From positions 1 through 31,450 of the forward strand of contig JABVXU010000613.1 in assembly GCA_013365365.1 (NCBI GenBank): a stretch of 31,450 nucleotides of DNA, written 5' to 3'. The DNA is from Cruorifilaria tuberocauda (lineage: Eukaryota; Nematoda; Chromadorea; Rhabditida; Onchocercidae). Both the position numbers and the translations under genes were made by a program. The first letter of the stretch is position 1, and the number at the start of each line of letters is the position of its first letter. The notes beneath the pieces were generated by a model. It was not told the origin of the DNA. It worked only from the letters and a program-made list of their open reading frames with translations, and searched no databases. Below are positions 1 to 11,602 of this stretch, in pieces.

Positions 1-1287
1 CCAATAAAAAATTCTTCATTTAAAATTAAATTTTAAAGCCGATTTTGAATTAACACAATAGAAAAAAGGCATTTAATTAAAACTCTTAAAATCTCAAAAC
101 CTAATTCAATGTTTTTTAAAGTCACTTATTTCCTTCAAACTTCAATGAAAAATTCTCAATTCGATGTTAAATGTTTTTCTTCAGAACTTACAAAACTATT
201 TTTAACAGATAAGAATGGAGAGGCATGAAATATTAGATTTTGCTTTTTATTCTTTAGTTTATTTATTATCTATACCGCCATACGTAACTCTTTTAGCCGA
301 TATCAAATTTTTATTATCGATTTGGGTCAATTACTGAGTTTCTGATTTCACTCAGTCACTATTGCCATATTCGATAGATATGATTTCAACTATTACTATT
401 ATTATTATTATTATCATTGTTATCACCTTGAAAATCGTTCACCCAAATTTTTGTCAGTATATTTCTGATTCTAAGGTTGAATCTTGAATCTCTCCACTTC
501 TGCAATCCAGTAACACAGAACTTTTTTCAGCTATTCGATTAAAGATTACTGCTAATCACTCATTCTTTTTTCATTAAAATTTACATTTTATCTCTGTCAA
601 AAAACGATAGAGTCATGGAAGAATTAAATAATCAATTATGTGTTCCATTATATTGAAATATTAGATTTTAAGTGGCAAATTCCTCATTATCACTTTGTTA
701 AATTCAGAATAAATGAAGATTTCATCTGTTACTATCAGTAAAGTATGCAAATTAATGGATGAATACAAAAAACGAAATGACTGCAGCTGCTGGAAAACAA
801 ACACATAAATGAAAGCGGATACCCGAATTCCGCTCCGAAATGCACCGATAGATAGAGAAAATAGAACGCACTTGGTGGAATAATTATTGCCTTAGAGCAT
901 AGTATCATATCAAATCAGCAGCTTACACTTTGTTATCTGTAAATTTGGAATTTGGAAGAAAATTGGAAATTTATTGAAAATGATACTAATTCATAATTAA
1001 CGGTGTGATTTATTTTAATTTCTACTTTAATTGATATGCTACTATCTCGATTTCACTCCACTTGAGGCTACAACTGAAAAAACGAATTTAATTTTGAACT
1101 TTTTTCGAATATTTCTAATTCAATCTCTTGCCCTGAATAAGCAGTAGCACCAATAAAAGTTATTTTTTGATTTAGATCACGAATGATTAGTATAAAATGA
1201 TAAGTGTTAGCTGATCAGTGCTCACCGAAGAAACTGCCAGGAAGGAATGATACAGTGGAGATGATTGAAGGCGAAATGTTATTTCCT
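1..1287. other. Downstream flank of the BMP-type gene, no further gene seen
   Basis: AT-rich sequence containing the presumed 3' untranslated region of the minus-strand BMP-type gene. Read on the minus strand, AATAAA hexamers lie at 1014-1009 and 975-970, about 275 and 315 bases past the stop codon, and either could be the polyadenylation signal. A short island of higher GC at about 775-895 contains an E-box core (CAGCTG near 784) and no convincing exon. An ATT microsatellite sits at about 391-417. Confidence 0.4.
391..417. repeat. Short ATT trinucleotide microsatellite
   Basis: Imperfect run of ATT units (seven to eight copies with single-base interruptions) in AT-rich flanking DNA. It is visible directly and has no evident function. 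Confidence 0.7.
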
Positions 1288-3763
1288 CTAGCGACAGCCA
1301 CAACTGAGTATTTCCATGTCGGGATAGTTCTTGATGACAATTTTACCTTCGACATCGATGTAGAGGATTGCTAGGGATTCCATTTCAGTCGGAACACAAC
1401 ATGGAGCCGGAACTAAACTTGGATCCACTGAATTGATAAGGCCTTGCACGATGGCATGATTAGTTGTGTTAAAATGACTCGTCAATGGATTCGGACATTC
1501 ACCCTGACATTGATAAGCGCTATAGCTTGCTGCAATTTTAATCTTTCTTTAATCGCACTTACCATCTTATGTTTAGGAAGCTATTTCACTTCTCTCTGGG
1601 TTTATTTAACCGTTTTACTTTATCTCAATTATACAAAACATATTATTGCTTTTTAATAATAATATAATAATAATTAGAACATACAAAATAATAATTTTAG
1701 AAATCATTCCGAATTTTTTATAAGTTAAAAATCACTAAGATGCATTTATTCAATGCTTACATGGAGCTAAAATCCAATCTTGCCAATTTAACTCATTAAA
1801 ATCAACCAAAAGTTGCATACGACGACAGTAATTTTTATCAGCTGATCTATGATCATGCTTTTTATGTTGATGTCGTCGCCGCGCATTTGCTTTCCGTTTT
1901 TTTCGCACCTAAAATTTTTTTTTGCGAAATCTTAATTTTATATTTATGAATTATGAAATTAAAAAAAAATAACTCTTAAACGTGTTTCCTGAATATAAGT
2001 ATGATAGTGGAATTGTACCCGAATATTTCCCATTTACTTGATACGGAAATTTGGAAATTTTCGTACTCATTTAGATGTAATAGAAATATCCGAACCCTAG
2101 CAGTATCATCATTTTGAATATAAATGACCAATGCAGAGGATTGTTTCCTATCATAGGATATGAGGGAATGTGTTGTTGCTTGATATGACGTGCTGGCAAA
2201 TCTTTTTAAACGATTGCTTGATAATTTCACTGCGAAATCAATCTAAAATCAACAGAAATCAGGTCTTAATGCAAACTAATGAAACCTTACATGGCTACTG
2301 CCATAAATAATTAAAATGATACTTTTATTAAATTTCAATAAGACGTTAAGTAAATTACCTCTTTCCACTGGAAAGTACGCATATCAGTTCAAAAGTAATA
2401 TACATACCCTGTTCATGTTTGGCCGTCTCCTTCTTACCGCTTCACTGACATCCATTTCAATCCATTGATAATCTCCTCGCAAATCATAATTAACAAACTT
2501 AGCATCGATCAACCTGTAATATTATACATTTCAAAACGGTATCAGATTGATCGAATATCTCTAAATTTTATATTTCCATTGGGATTTTTCGTACTACAAG
2601 TAATTAATATTTCAAGAATTTTAATTTGCATGAACTTATAAAATTATACATATGAATTTGAAATGATGAGCTATCATCAAATCTGCCATCATTTTGAGAT
2701 CGCTGCATCAAAAATAATGAAATATAATCGACCGGAAATTATTTCTTTTAAATGATTAAATCAAACTTTTTCAAATGCTTACCTCCATATTTCGGAATCT
2801 CTCTGATCAATTTCATAAATTTTGATATGTCGTCGATTTTTTTCATTTCTTAGTTTTAGTTTCAATTCTGCTCGAGAAACTATTTCACTGGTAACATTTT
2901 GTACTGTAACCGATAGATCGTACTGAAGTAGCAGAGTGCTAAAAATACTAATTTTTTATCTGATACTCAATAAATTACAGGTATCCCGGTTACTTACTTT
3001 ATAAATAAGTATTTGTTCTTAAAATAGTAAGATTAAAATGATACCTATTATCCGGTTCCATAATATTATTTGGATAGTAATGTCGAACCCAAGCAATATT
3101 CTCCTTCCTCACCTTTTCGTAAATATTCCACACATAGTATGGGACTGGTATTGATGGTTTAGCTTGCTGTGGTTGCTCTTTCATTCCGAATCTAAATGAT
3201 AAGAGATGATACTAGAATGATTTCTTATCAGTAGTAGAAATAAGTTAATGAAATGGTAAAATGAATGGGTTATCTCACTAATATTTTACCAAAATATTGT
3301 TTAAGCTATATTGCAATCTTCATAAAAATGTCTCATTTGTTTTTGAAAATTTATATACTCATAAAAATTAAAAAAAATAAGATTGTTAAAAAACATACTT
3401 TCTCAAGAATGCTTCTCTTAAAAGTTGAATTTCTTGTTCAGTAAAACGATTTGTAGCAATTGGTGGAAAATTTATTGTAGCTGCTGAAAGTGATACTATC
3501 GAACTGTAGAAGACAACAAATAGCGGAAACAGTACTGATTCTAATATCTTCAACGGTGCAACTCGTTGTTCCGTACGGTTGCGATAATTTCGTTTCTTTC
3601 CAGTATTGACTGCTCTTTGATCGAGAATTTTAGTAATAGTTGGAAAATTAGTTCTAACAGTTGCAGCAGCAATGGATGTAGGCGTAATAATCAGCTGGTT
3701 ATGCACTTTTGTGCGCTTTTCAACTAAAATTTCTGGCTTGTTAAAGTCCAAGAATTCGTTCAT
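1288..3763 (-). CDS. BMP/DPP-class TGF-beta family ligand precursor, 7 exons, 453 aa
   Basis: Secreted growth factor precursor. Exons (minus strand): 3763-3399, 3191-3045, 2938-2783, 2513-2408, 2242-2045, 1908-1761, 1529-1288. All phases join to 1362 nt. Exon 1 carries a hydrophobic segment (residues 74-94). The propeptide follows: FGMKEQPQ, then VPYYVWNIYEKV (about 133-144), an AELKLKLR strand, and a WIEMDVSEAV motif. Basic cleavage sites are RKKR (326-329) and ARRR (333-336). The mature domain has WQDWILAP (365-373), CQGEC, NHAIVQ, PCCVPTE and terminal CGCR. Its cysteines at 352, 381, 385, 417, 418, 450 and 452 are the complete seven-cysteine knot; the fourth (417) is the usual inter-chain one. 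NHAIVQ and the CGCR end are BMP-like rather than activin-like. Candidate orthologues are nematode DBL-1, TIG-2 or filarial TGH-1; I cannot separate these without alignment. The least certain junction is the end of exon 5 (GTATCA donor at 2044). The same donor hexamer follows exon 2, and this choice keeps frame. The ATG at 3763 is preceded by an in-frame TGA 9 bases upstream. Confidence 0.93.
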
Positions 3764-3834
3764 TTTAGGTCACAATAGTAGAAGAGGATCAGAGCAGCTA
3801 TTGTGAACTGCATTGAGCCTCTTATCCTTCTTGA
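3764..3834. promoter_or_regulatory. 71-base intergenic segment between divergent start codons
   Basis: Only 71 bases separate the ATG of the minus-strand BMP-type ligand (3763) from the first ATG of the proposed plus-strand small secreted protein (3835). If both models are right, the 5' ends overlap or share a bidirectional promoter, or one or both messages are trans-spliced close to the start codon. No TATA box is evident and there is no strong TTTCAG trans-splice site directly before either ATG. The role is inferred from position alone. Confidence 0.3.
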
Positions 3835-4393
3835 ATGATGATATTGCTACTGTTATCAATTATTATAGTGATTATAGCAAATGAGCTATCAATTGATCGT
3901 TGACGACTAAAAGCTTTCAGTCTTAAATCGTTTCTTCTGACTTCAACAAAATTTAAATGAACTTTTTTATTCCTTCTTTTTCCTCTTTTTCAGATGCTTC
4001 TATTCACGACATCAAATACATCTGTTACAGATGTTTCCCTAGCAATTTCAAAGAAATGAAAAGGTCCGATACAAGTGACGAAGGACCAATCTACGATCAA
4101 CTCTTGGAATCCCAATATATCAGCTGCACTGATAGTGTTTTCGACGATAGTGCCTCCTTCTACAGAAATTTTTCAGATGAAGCCTATTGTTCGTTAAGGT
4201 TTTCTTCTCTTTTTCTTTTGCTGTTAATTCAATTTTGTTTGCCCGCAATGTTCTTTCTTTTTATAACTTTTTTTCAAAAATTGGTATTTCTTTCTCTCCT
4301 GCCCCTCTCCTTTTTCTTCTTTCTAATCCAATTTCTTCCCTGAGAATACTCGGTCGACGTCTAAAATACCACACATCGGCTTCTGAAATATAA
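3835..4393 (+). CDS. Candidate small secreted cysteine-containing protein, 3 exons, 105 aa
   Basis: Proposed exons: 3835-3898, 3994-4198, 4345-4393, totalling 318 nt with matching phases. Exon 1 encodes a signal-peptide-like start, MMILLLLSIIIVIIANE. Exon 2 is the best supported part: it follows a strong tctttttcag acceptor, has coding-like codon use, and is closed in the minus frames. It contains ICYRC, a charged middle, SCTDSVFDD and EAYCSLR. Exon 3 adds ILGRRLKYHTSASEI before a stop. The CYRC, C-x-D and YC spacing recalls the first half of Ly6/uPAR (quiver-type) three-finger proteins. However, only four cysteines are present and the later cysteines of that fold are missing, so either the 3' exon is wrong or this is another family. 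Weak points are the GTTGAC donor of exon 1 and the CCTGAG acceptor of exon 3. Alternatively, the exon 2 acceptor is a trans-splice site and translation starts at the Met of MKRSDTSDEG. The gene lies head to head with the BMP-type ligand. Confidence 0.42.
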
Positions 4394-5871
4394 TTTAAAA
4401 TTTAAAATATCAAACCAAAAATTAGCCAAAATTGAGTTGTTAACTGTTTAAGCTTAAAAATTTCATACTTTCCTGACCAATACTTTTGTTTCTTCATCTT
4501 TTCTTCTCATTGGTTACCTTTCATTGTAGTTTTAAAATCAAATTAATAATGATTAAAATGGAAGACTTCTTTCTACTGCGCCATCAATTCATTCAGTCAT
4601 TGAAGAAAATAAATTTCATGATTTTTGCAAATGACAGATACGCATTTTATGATAAGTAAAATCAATTATATTTAACACAAAATCTTTCGCACTTTATATT
4701 TGAACTAAATTAATAGATATTCATCGGAAAAATTCTATTGTTTTTAGCGATGACTAGGTTATAGAAGTGCTCCACGAGATCTGATAAAATATTATTCATT
4801 AGCCTGATAATTTGATGCAATGCTTACTCCTGATCACGAATGCTACAGAAAAGATTAAGCGTTAATAAATGATAATTATATTTTTTATTCTTATCGGTAA
4901 TAACAGTTGATAGAGTGATGAAGGTAATTTCCTCAAAACGGGCAAATGTAGCAATTATTCAGAATAAAAACTGTAAGAGATAATGATAAAAGTAATAACT
5001 AAGGAGGAGTGACAAAAACCAAATCTCATTTAATATAAAACTTACAATGTATTTCAGGAAAACTGTTCTGAAACTTATTAAAATTAGTTCGTCCTAAAAC
5101 ATAATTTATATTTCCATGCTTATGTAAGAGAAAGTGATCTAATAAATTACGAATTCTTCATCTTCAACGGTCATTTAAAAAATTTACTCACTCGCATTGT
5201 ACTCTGTGAAAGAATAATTTGACAGAGCAGAAAAACTACACTGAAATATAACAGACTTTAAATTGCTCTTTCATTAATTATTAATATTTTTTAAGAATCT
5301 TTTTCTTCCTCAAAGAAGGCAACCGTTATCTGTAGAAAGGAAAAGAACACACTCATTTCGAGCATGGCATTTTTTAGTGTGAAAGTGTGAACTGTGAAGG
5401 GAAACGATCCATTGGAACTGTATGGTACATATTTCAATGTAAATATCACATTAAAGTTAGAGATAGAAGACATTCTCTTCCCTTGAACAGTATCCCGACA
5501 ATTAGGAACAGACAAGAATTACGGTATCAATTCTACTTGAAAAATATGCTTAATTTTAGTAACGTTATGCAAAAAATGAATTCAAATATCTCAGTCTTTC
5601 AGTTTCTCTGTGATGACAAGGTTAGAAATAGATAATTCATCCTCAATACCTTAAGTTAAAACTTTGTCAGATCTTTATCTTACCTTTTTAATACCTGAAA
5701 GATATGGAGTTGAAATATGAAATGGAAAAACTGCACCGAGGAGCAAATCCTTTTTAAATTATTGTAATATTTCGAGATAACTTAAACAATTTTTTTTTCT
5801 TTTCAAATCCGACGAATAAATTTGGGAATAAGATAGGAATGAATTCAGGAATAAAAGAAATATTTGAAATT

Positions 5872-5893
5872 CTTATTTGAAATTTCAAATAAG
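5872..5893. repeat. Perfect 22-bp palindrome
   Basis: The arms (11 bases each, starting CTTATTTG) are exactly self-complementary with no spacer. It is AT-rich, so chance is possible, but perfect palindromes of this length are uncommon in the window. Confidence 0.75.
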
Positions 5894-6273
5894 TTTAAAC
5901 AAATTGGATTTAAGCAATAAGAAAGTTTAACGATCGTATAAAATGTCTACCCATTTACTAATTCCAGTTTTGTTTGAAATTTACCTACCTGCATATAAAA
6001 GTGCATACGAAAGGAAAGACGAAGTTAAAAACAAGTGTCAAAGTATTCAAAGAACATCAAAGTGCTGATATTCTGATACAGTGTGAGACATTATTGTGAC
6101 AGAATATTGAAATACAAAAGTCTTATCAAAATCTATCAGTCAAACAAAAATTCAAGGAAAATAATTTTCCAGTCCAACCAAAAAACTTTTTCTTTCTCAA
6201 TCGAAAAATCAATGCAACAAAAATTCACTGCTTCTCTATTTCTTCAGCTCGTATTTAAAACAAGACAAATTAG

Positions 6274-6335
6274 TTCTTCGCAAATACCGACAGTTTTTTC
6301 TTTTGTTTTTTTCTTTTTTTTGTATTTGCGAAGAA
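6274..6335. repeat. Inverted repeat: 14-bp perfect arms, 34-base pyrimidine-rich loop
   Basis: The left arm TTCTTCGCAAATAC (6274-6287) is the exact reverse complement of 6322-6335. The spacer is almost wholly T and C. The arms contain CG dinucleotides and are less AT-rich than the surroundings, which makes a chance match less likely than for the A/T palindromes. It could fold as a hairpin in RNA from either strand. It is not a recognised microRNA precursor: the loop is long and no known mature sequence is visible. Confidence 0.7.
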
Positions 6336-7460
6336 AACTACTGAAATTTCTTGAAAACAAGTTTGTTCTGTACAGTACAGTTTATATCGAGCATATCGTA
6401 AAGAACATTACCGGTTTGCTATCATATTTAGGAGTAAACAAAAAGTGCAAAATTAGGAAGATTTTCAGCATTATAACTGTAGTAATTTGTTATTTTAAAC
6501 TTTGAGGAATTGAAAAATTTTGTTCATTAAACTGATCGGCTTGCTATTTTGTGATCAGTTTTGTTTTACATTTTGAAATGAAAAAACTGTAGAGCAATGT
6601 TCACTTTGCATGAAATGAATAGAAATTTAAAAATTGCAATGAAAAATAAAATAGCTGATATTCATAAGATCGAAAAGTGAAGATTAGAATTCATGAGAGA
6701 TAGAAGAGAAAGCGAATCGATATTATTTTAACGAATTGATAAGTTTAAAACAGAAATTGTGGCATTGAGAACTTTCTCAGTGAGAAGAATGGGTTTACCA
6801 TAATATATTTTTTCATTTGATGCAGAAAATAGAGAGCTCTTGCAACAATTTCTTTTATCATAGAAATTTTTAACATTGATGATTCATTATATGCATTTCT
6901 TCATATTCATTTTGGAGGTTAAAATTTTTACTTTATCTGCTTCTTTCATAATGAGTAAAGACAATACAAAACAAACTTTTTGCAATAGGCGGTTTGTAGG
7001 ATATTTCAAATCACAGCAATACGTTTTGCAGGTAATTTAAATTTCGAATTTTCAGAAAAAAATCAAGTACAAAGAAATACGCCTGATCGTTTACAAAATC
7101 TTGGAATACAATTCCATACTTTAATGAAATTTGGAATAGATCTATTAGATGTGAAAAATTAATAAACAAATATATAAATTGTATAAATCTAAATACAACT
7201 TGAAAGGCATTGAATATATTCATTGAATCATGAATACACGTTTGTTCATTTAATATATATATAGTGCATATTCATTTAATAATTTAAATATTTTTTTGGT
7301 AATGAAGAATTAATTACACTAAAAAGTTAAAAATAATAAATTGAATTGTCCCAGGTTATTTTAAAGTAATTGAAAAAAGCAAAAAATGAGAAAGGAATAG
7401 TATCAATAAAGGTCTTGTTATATCTAAGCAATAGTGATGACAACACTAATGATAATGATG

Positions 7461-7585
7461 ATGATTAATGATAGCGTGAGGAACATTTCCGCTGGCAGAG
7501 GGAACAGGATGTGCTCACGATTTTTTCACGCTAATTACATGATGATTAGACTTGAGCTCTGGGCGGCAGACAGCCACGGAATATT
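7461..7585. promoter_or_regulatory. GC-richer island with inverted motif and homeodomain-type cores
   Basis: AGCGTGA at 7473-7479 is repeated in inverse as TCACGCT at 7526-7532. Both copies have homeodomain-type ATTA or TAATTA cores on their outer side (ATTAATG before the left copy; TAATTACATGATGATTA after the right). The island is richer in GC than its flanks and has no open frame worth calling. It could be an enhancer-like element; this is inference from the motif arrangement. Confidence 0.2.
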
Positions 7586-10500
7586 TTTGTAAAAAATAGC
7601 CTGATTTTTGCATTGATATCATCGGCGATTTTTGCTTTAAATTACAATTAATCTTTCAAACAACGACTTTCCTTCTTCAACTATTCTGAAATCTTTTAAT
7701 GAATTAATTGTAAGCGTAAAATAAGCAGTATTTCAGATCCACAATATATAAATACATTTATATTAAACAATTATTTTAGGATTTTATGAAATTGTTGGAT
7801 ACCCTATTCCGGAAAAATTGAAAATTAAATGAAGCATTTTAAATTGTCTCAGAAATACTCCTCAAACAGATTCTGCTTGACATTATAATAATTAAATATA
7901 ATGTGAATATTTCGGAAAAAAAAGTTCCAAAATACTGTTTTCAAGTAGTGATTTTTGTTTTGAAATTAACTAGAAATCTCAGCACGTTATTATTTCACCT
8001 TATTATAAATCATAAGCTATCGAAAAATGCAACGCTTTCCAAATTAAAAAGAATGAATGAGGTTATCACTGAAATGTGTTCTTTGCAAAATAATCTTATC
8101 GAGAAATTCGTGGAATTTTTTTTTGCAACGATTCATCTAAGATAGAGGAAGGAAGGAAGCACTTAGTCATCTACTTTCTCCCTCCTTTTCTAAATCTCAT
8201 ATATACCTGTCTGAGAACTCCTCTCTTACCTTCATCATCTCATCATGCAAACTATGTTGGCAAGTTTACTTTTCAATGAGATCGGTGATTAAGAATCAAT
8301 TAAATAGAATGTTTGATATGAAATTGAAATGATTAGTGATGTCGAATAAAGTAAGTTTTTCAAGAATTGAAAACCACTTATTGCAATAATTGCCAATAAA
8401 AGTTTGCTAGCAAATTATAGTCGTACTTTATGCTAAAAAAACTTCAGAAAACCATCATCGCACGCGCTCATGATATTACAATAAGCAACAGTATATCAAA
8501 ATGCATTCGTTTGAAATTTCTAGGATAATGACTCTCTAAAAATAACTATAGCCATAAATTTCAGTATGGTCATATAAATTTAATTTATATAATTCATATT
8601 ATTTATTTATAATTTATAATGTACCATTGGTTTGTTAACAAAAATAATTTTTGGAAACAATAGGAAACGAAATGGATATGGAATAGTTGAAATAGAAATT
8701 GAATAACATTTTTCATTTTCATCGTAAACGAAGTCTAAGCAAGAAACAGAAACCATTCATTATCATCAAGGAAATTAAAATTATAAAACCTATCATAAGG
8801 ATGAATAATCAATTAATGTGACTCTGGGAAAAAATATCATAAAATTACTAGTTATCATTTTGAAGAAGATTATTACAACCAGGTATCATCGGATAATCAC
8901 AAAAATTTAATTAGAGTGAAAAAAGAAATCCTTGTTGACGAGATGGAGGAGATCGGATACAGGTAGTAAAGGCACTGAAGAGTAAGCGTGACATCGATAA
9001 GAGGCGTTAATCTGTTACGGTTTGTTACTTGTTTGCGCTCTAACTTGTCTCCTCCACTCCTTCCTTCAATAAGAAATTCATTTTTTGACTATACCTCCTA
9101 TCTTTGCTAATTTGTTTAATCTTAAGATTTATATATCAAACCACACACTTCCACTGCTATCGCTTCTCTCTCCCTTTTCTGTCACTCTTCAAGTTACTTT
9201 TGTTGCATTGGTTAAGTATACTTCCCTCCCATACCATTTCCAGTTTTTATCTCTCTATTTCTTCATTACAGGTATCGAAATACAAACGTCTGAAATGAAA
9301 CTGATCTGAAAAGTTTGATGTAACCAGCAACGAAAAAGTGAAAGGAACTGAAATTACAATTTACAAGTTTAAGCTACAAATTAAATTATAAATTACAACA
9401 CGTAAAATTATTTCTTGAAATTATTTCTTTATTTTTCCGAAAGAAGAAATCATTTAGAATTGCAATCATTGTATTGTAACATTCATTAAATGCTTGTCCC
9501 TCAATCCTGCTTGTTTAACTTATTCATTGTTATACTTTTACTTCCATTTTCAACTTCTCACGTAAATGCAGCCCTGAGAATTGAACCGAAATTAATTTGA
9601 ATATCAATTTTGATTATTATTCCCGTAAATTTATTATTGAAGAAAATGATTTCGATAAAAAATTTGATCTCTTCATTATGGTGCATATTGAATTTAAGAC
9701 TTTAAGGGATATTTATTTTGGTTTCAACACGAAAAAAGCGGACTTTTGCGCCAGCAGTAGATATGAGTAGTTTTCCTCTTCTCAGTTTTATCATTAATAA
9801 AAAAATAAATTAACAAAACGAGTACTAAAAGAGAAATAAATAAGAAAGAAAGAAATAATGGTAAAAATGTTTGTTTACAATATAATTGCTTAATGGAACA
9901 ATGCTACGAAAAGTGAAAAGCGCAATTGGCAGTTTCTTTGAAGAATTCCGAATATTCCGAATAATCAAGATGATGAAAGAGGAATAATATCAGATTTCAA
10001 AGACCTTCAATCTCCCTAAAACTTTTCAAAGAAAAATATATTGTTACATCAATAACTTCAAATATCCCATCCGGTTTACAGGTTTTTATTGAGGATATTA
10101 ATATTTGATTGATACCAGTCACAGTAAATTGGTTTTGGTATTTTTGCTTTGTTAACAAAAATTCACAGACGCATATAAAATTGCTTGATTTCAAACGATT
10201 AACGTGAACCATAAATAAGGCTAAAAAAAATTTTCTCAGTATATTTGTGTGGCTATAATTTGTTCGATAAATTTTAATTATCTGATAATTTCCAAGAAAA
10301 TTTTTTGAAGCTTTTCATGAAATATCAAAGCATTACCGATAGCACAGCAAATGAAATTTGAATTGCGGCTGACATTTGACCCTCAAAGGTAAATTATGTT
10401 CTTGTTGAGGCATAATCCAGCACCATCACAGCATGAAATATCAATCTAAAAAAGAAAAAGATAACAATTTTACACTAACCAAAAAGGTTAGCATTAACTT

Positions 10501-11132
10501 CTCAATTGTTAATGTGACAATTTCAACGTACAAAACGTGGCTATAAGGCGAATTCACATTGATAAAAAGTTAAATTCAAATATTTCAGACTTAATTTCAT
10601 ATGGCCGAGAGGAAAGAGGAAGATAAAACACATTAAGATTGCATGAATGAAACTAATTTTTCATCTTAACATCATTTCTTCTTTATATTAATTTCGAGTA
10701 GTTTGAATAAAAGATTTTTTTTTGTTATATTTTCTTACATTGTATTCAAATCTAACAAGAGATCTAAGAAAAATTGGCACAGGTAAGAAAAGAAGGGATA
10801 CCGCCCAGATAATTTATTTATAAAATCCAACAAAATATCAGAGACGAAAATGTATTTCTAAATATTTACATTTCGATTACTTCATTAGTGTTAGCAGAAA
10901 AAGTCGTTTCTTTCTCATTTAATTTTTGTTTTTTTTTCGGCCAACAACTTTTGTTGCAATAATTGCGAGAAATAGGTAATGAAATTTAATTTACATTAAA
11001 ATGGCACTAATAATTGAATAAGTTGGGAAAAATTATTCATTTTAATCTAAAATGTCCATCATGTTGATTCTTGATGAATTTTTCTTTAATGGACATGAAG
11101 AAGAGTAAAGTATAATTATTTGATTTATTTCT

Positions 11133-11157
11133 ATTTTATGCATTAAATGCATAAAAT
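11133..11157. repeat. Inverted repeat, 12-bp arms around one base
   Basis: ATTTTATGCATT is followed by a single A and then its exact reverse complement. It is built around two ATGCAT cores. Visible directly; function unknown. Confidence 0.7.
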
Positions 11158-11577
11158 TTCAGATTATCAACCAGAACTTTTCTTTGTACCTGTCCAAATG
11201 TTTGAAGCCTGAAGCATTTCATTGGCCAGGAAAATAGCAGAAAATTTTTAGCAATTTCCGCACTGCCAAAAAATCACTTTGGCAGAGATAAGAAAAAAAC
11301 ATTTTGTCGCTAATACAACATTTTTTCGTGGATTCGTTTTTAAGAACTTGAAAATTTTAGGAATGAAAGGTTCAAATGCGGAGATCTCAGACATGTCAAA
11401 TTGCGCCTAAGAAATATTTTTCCTTCTTTTTATTAATAAAGAGAGCATTTTCCTGAAACAGATAGGAAGGAAATCAGTTATTTCGGTGGTAACAATATCT
11501 TTTTAATATTCGTATGATTTGTTTAATGATGAAGGTGATTAAAAGAAATCGATTATCATGATTGATTATAACTTAGC

Positions 11578-11602
11578 AGAGAGAGAGAGAAAGAGAGAGA
11601 GG
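11578..11602. repeat. GA microsatellite
   Basis: A GA dinucleotide run with one A-rich interruption. GAGA-type repeats can mark open chromatin in animals, but nothing here shows a function. Confidence 0.8.

Larger units (their letters stand above)
4394..9300. other. Intergenic AT-rich DNA, no gene supported
   Basis: No exon chain can be built on either strand. The segment holds AT-rich sequence, two inverted repeats (5872-5893 and 6274-6335), a higher-GC island at about 7470-7580, and a short exon-like stretch at about 8935-8986. Pyrimidine-rich plus-strand tracts lie at about 8160-8245 and 9040-9290. An open frame at 6083-6505 is unusually long for this composition, but it starts with GTG, is rich in Phe and Lys, and has no recognisable domain. 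A TATAAA at 5994-5999 lies about 90 bases before it. Confidence 0.4.

Noticed and set aside
1444..1656. 70-codon plus-strand frame
   Set aside because: It is antisense to the last exon of the BMP-type ligand and the preceding intron.
5291..5635. Overlapping open frames on both strands, with a ctttctacag acceptor and a short acidic end on the minus strand (ITVAFFEEEKDS)
   Set aside because: No upstream exon with matching phase, no domain, and both strands are equally open, as expected by chance in AT-rich DNA.
9575..9600. tRNA B-box-like GGTTCAATTC on the minus strand
   Set aside because: There is no A-box, no cloverleaf arms and no acceptor pairing around it.
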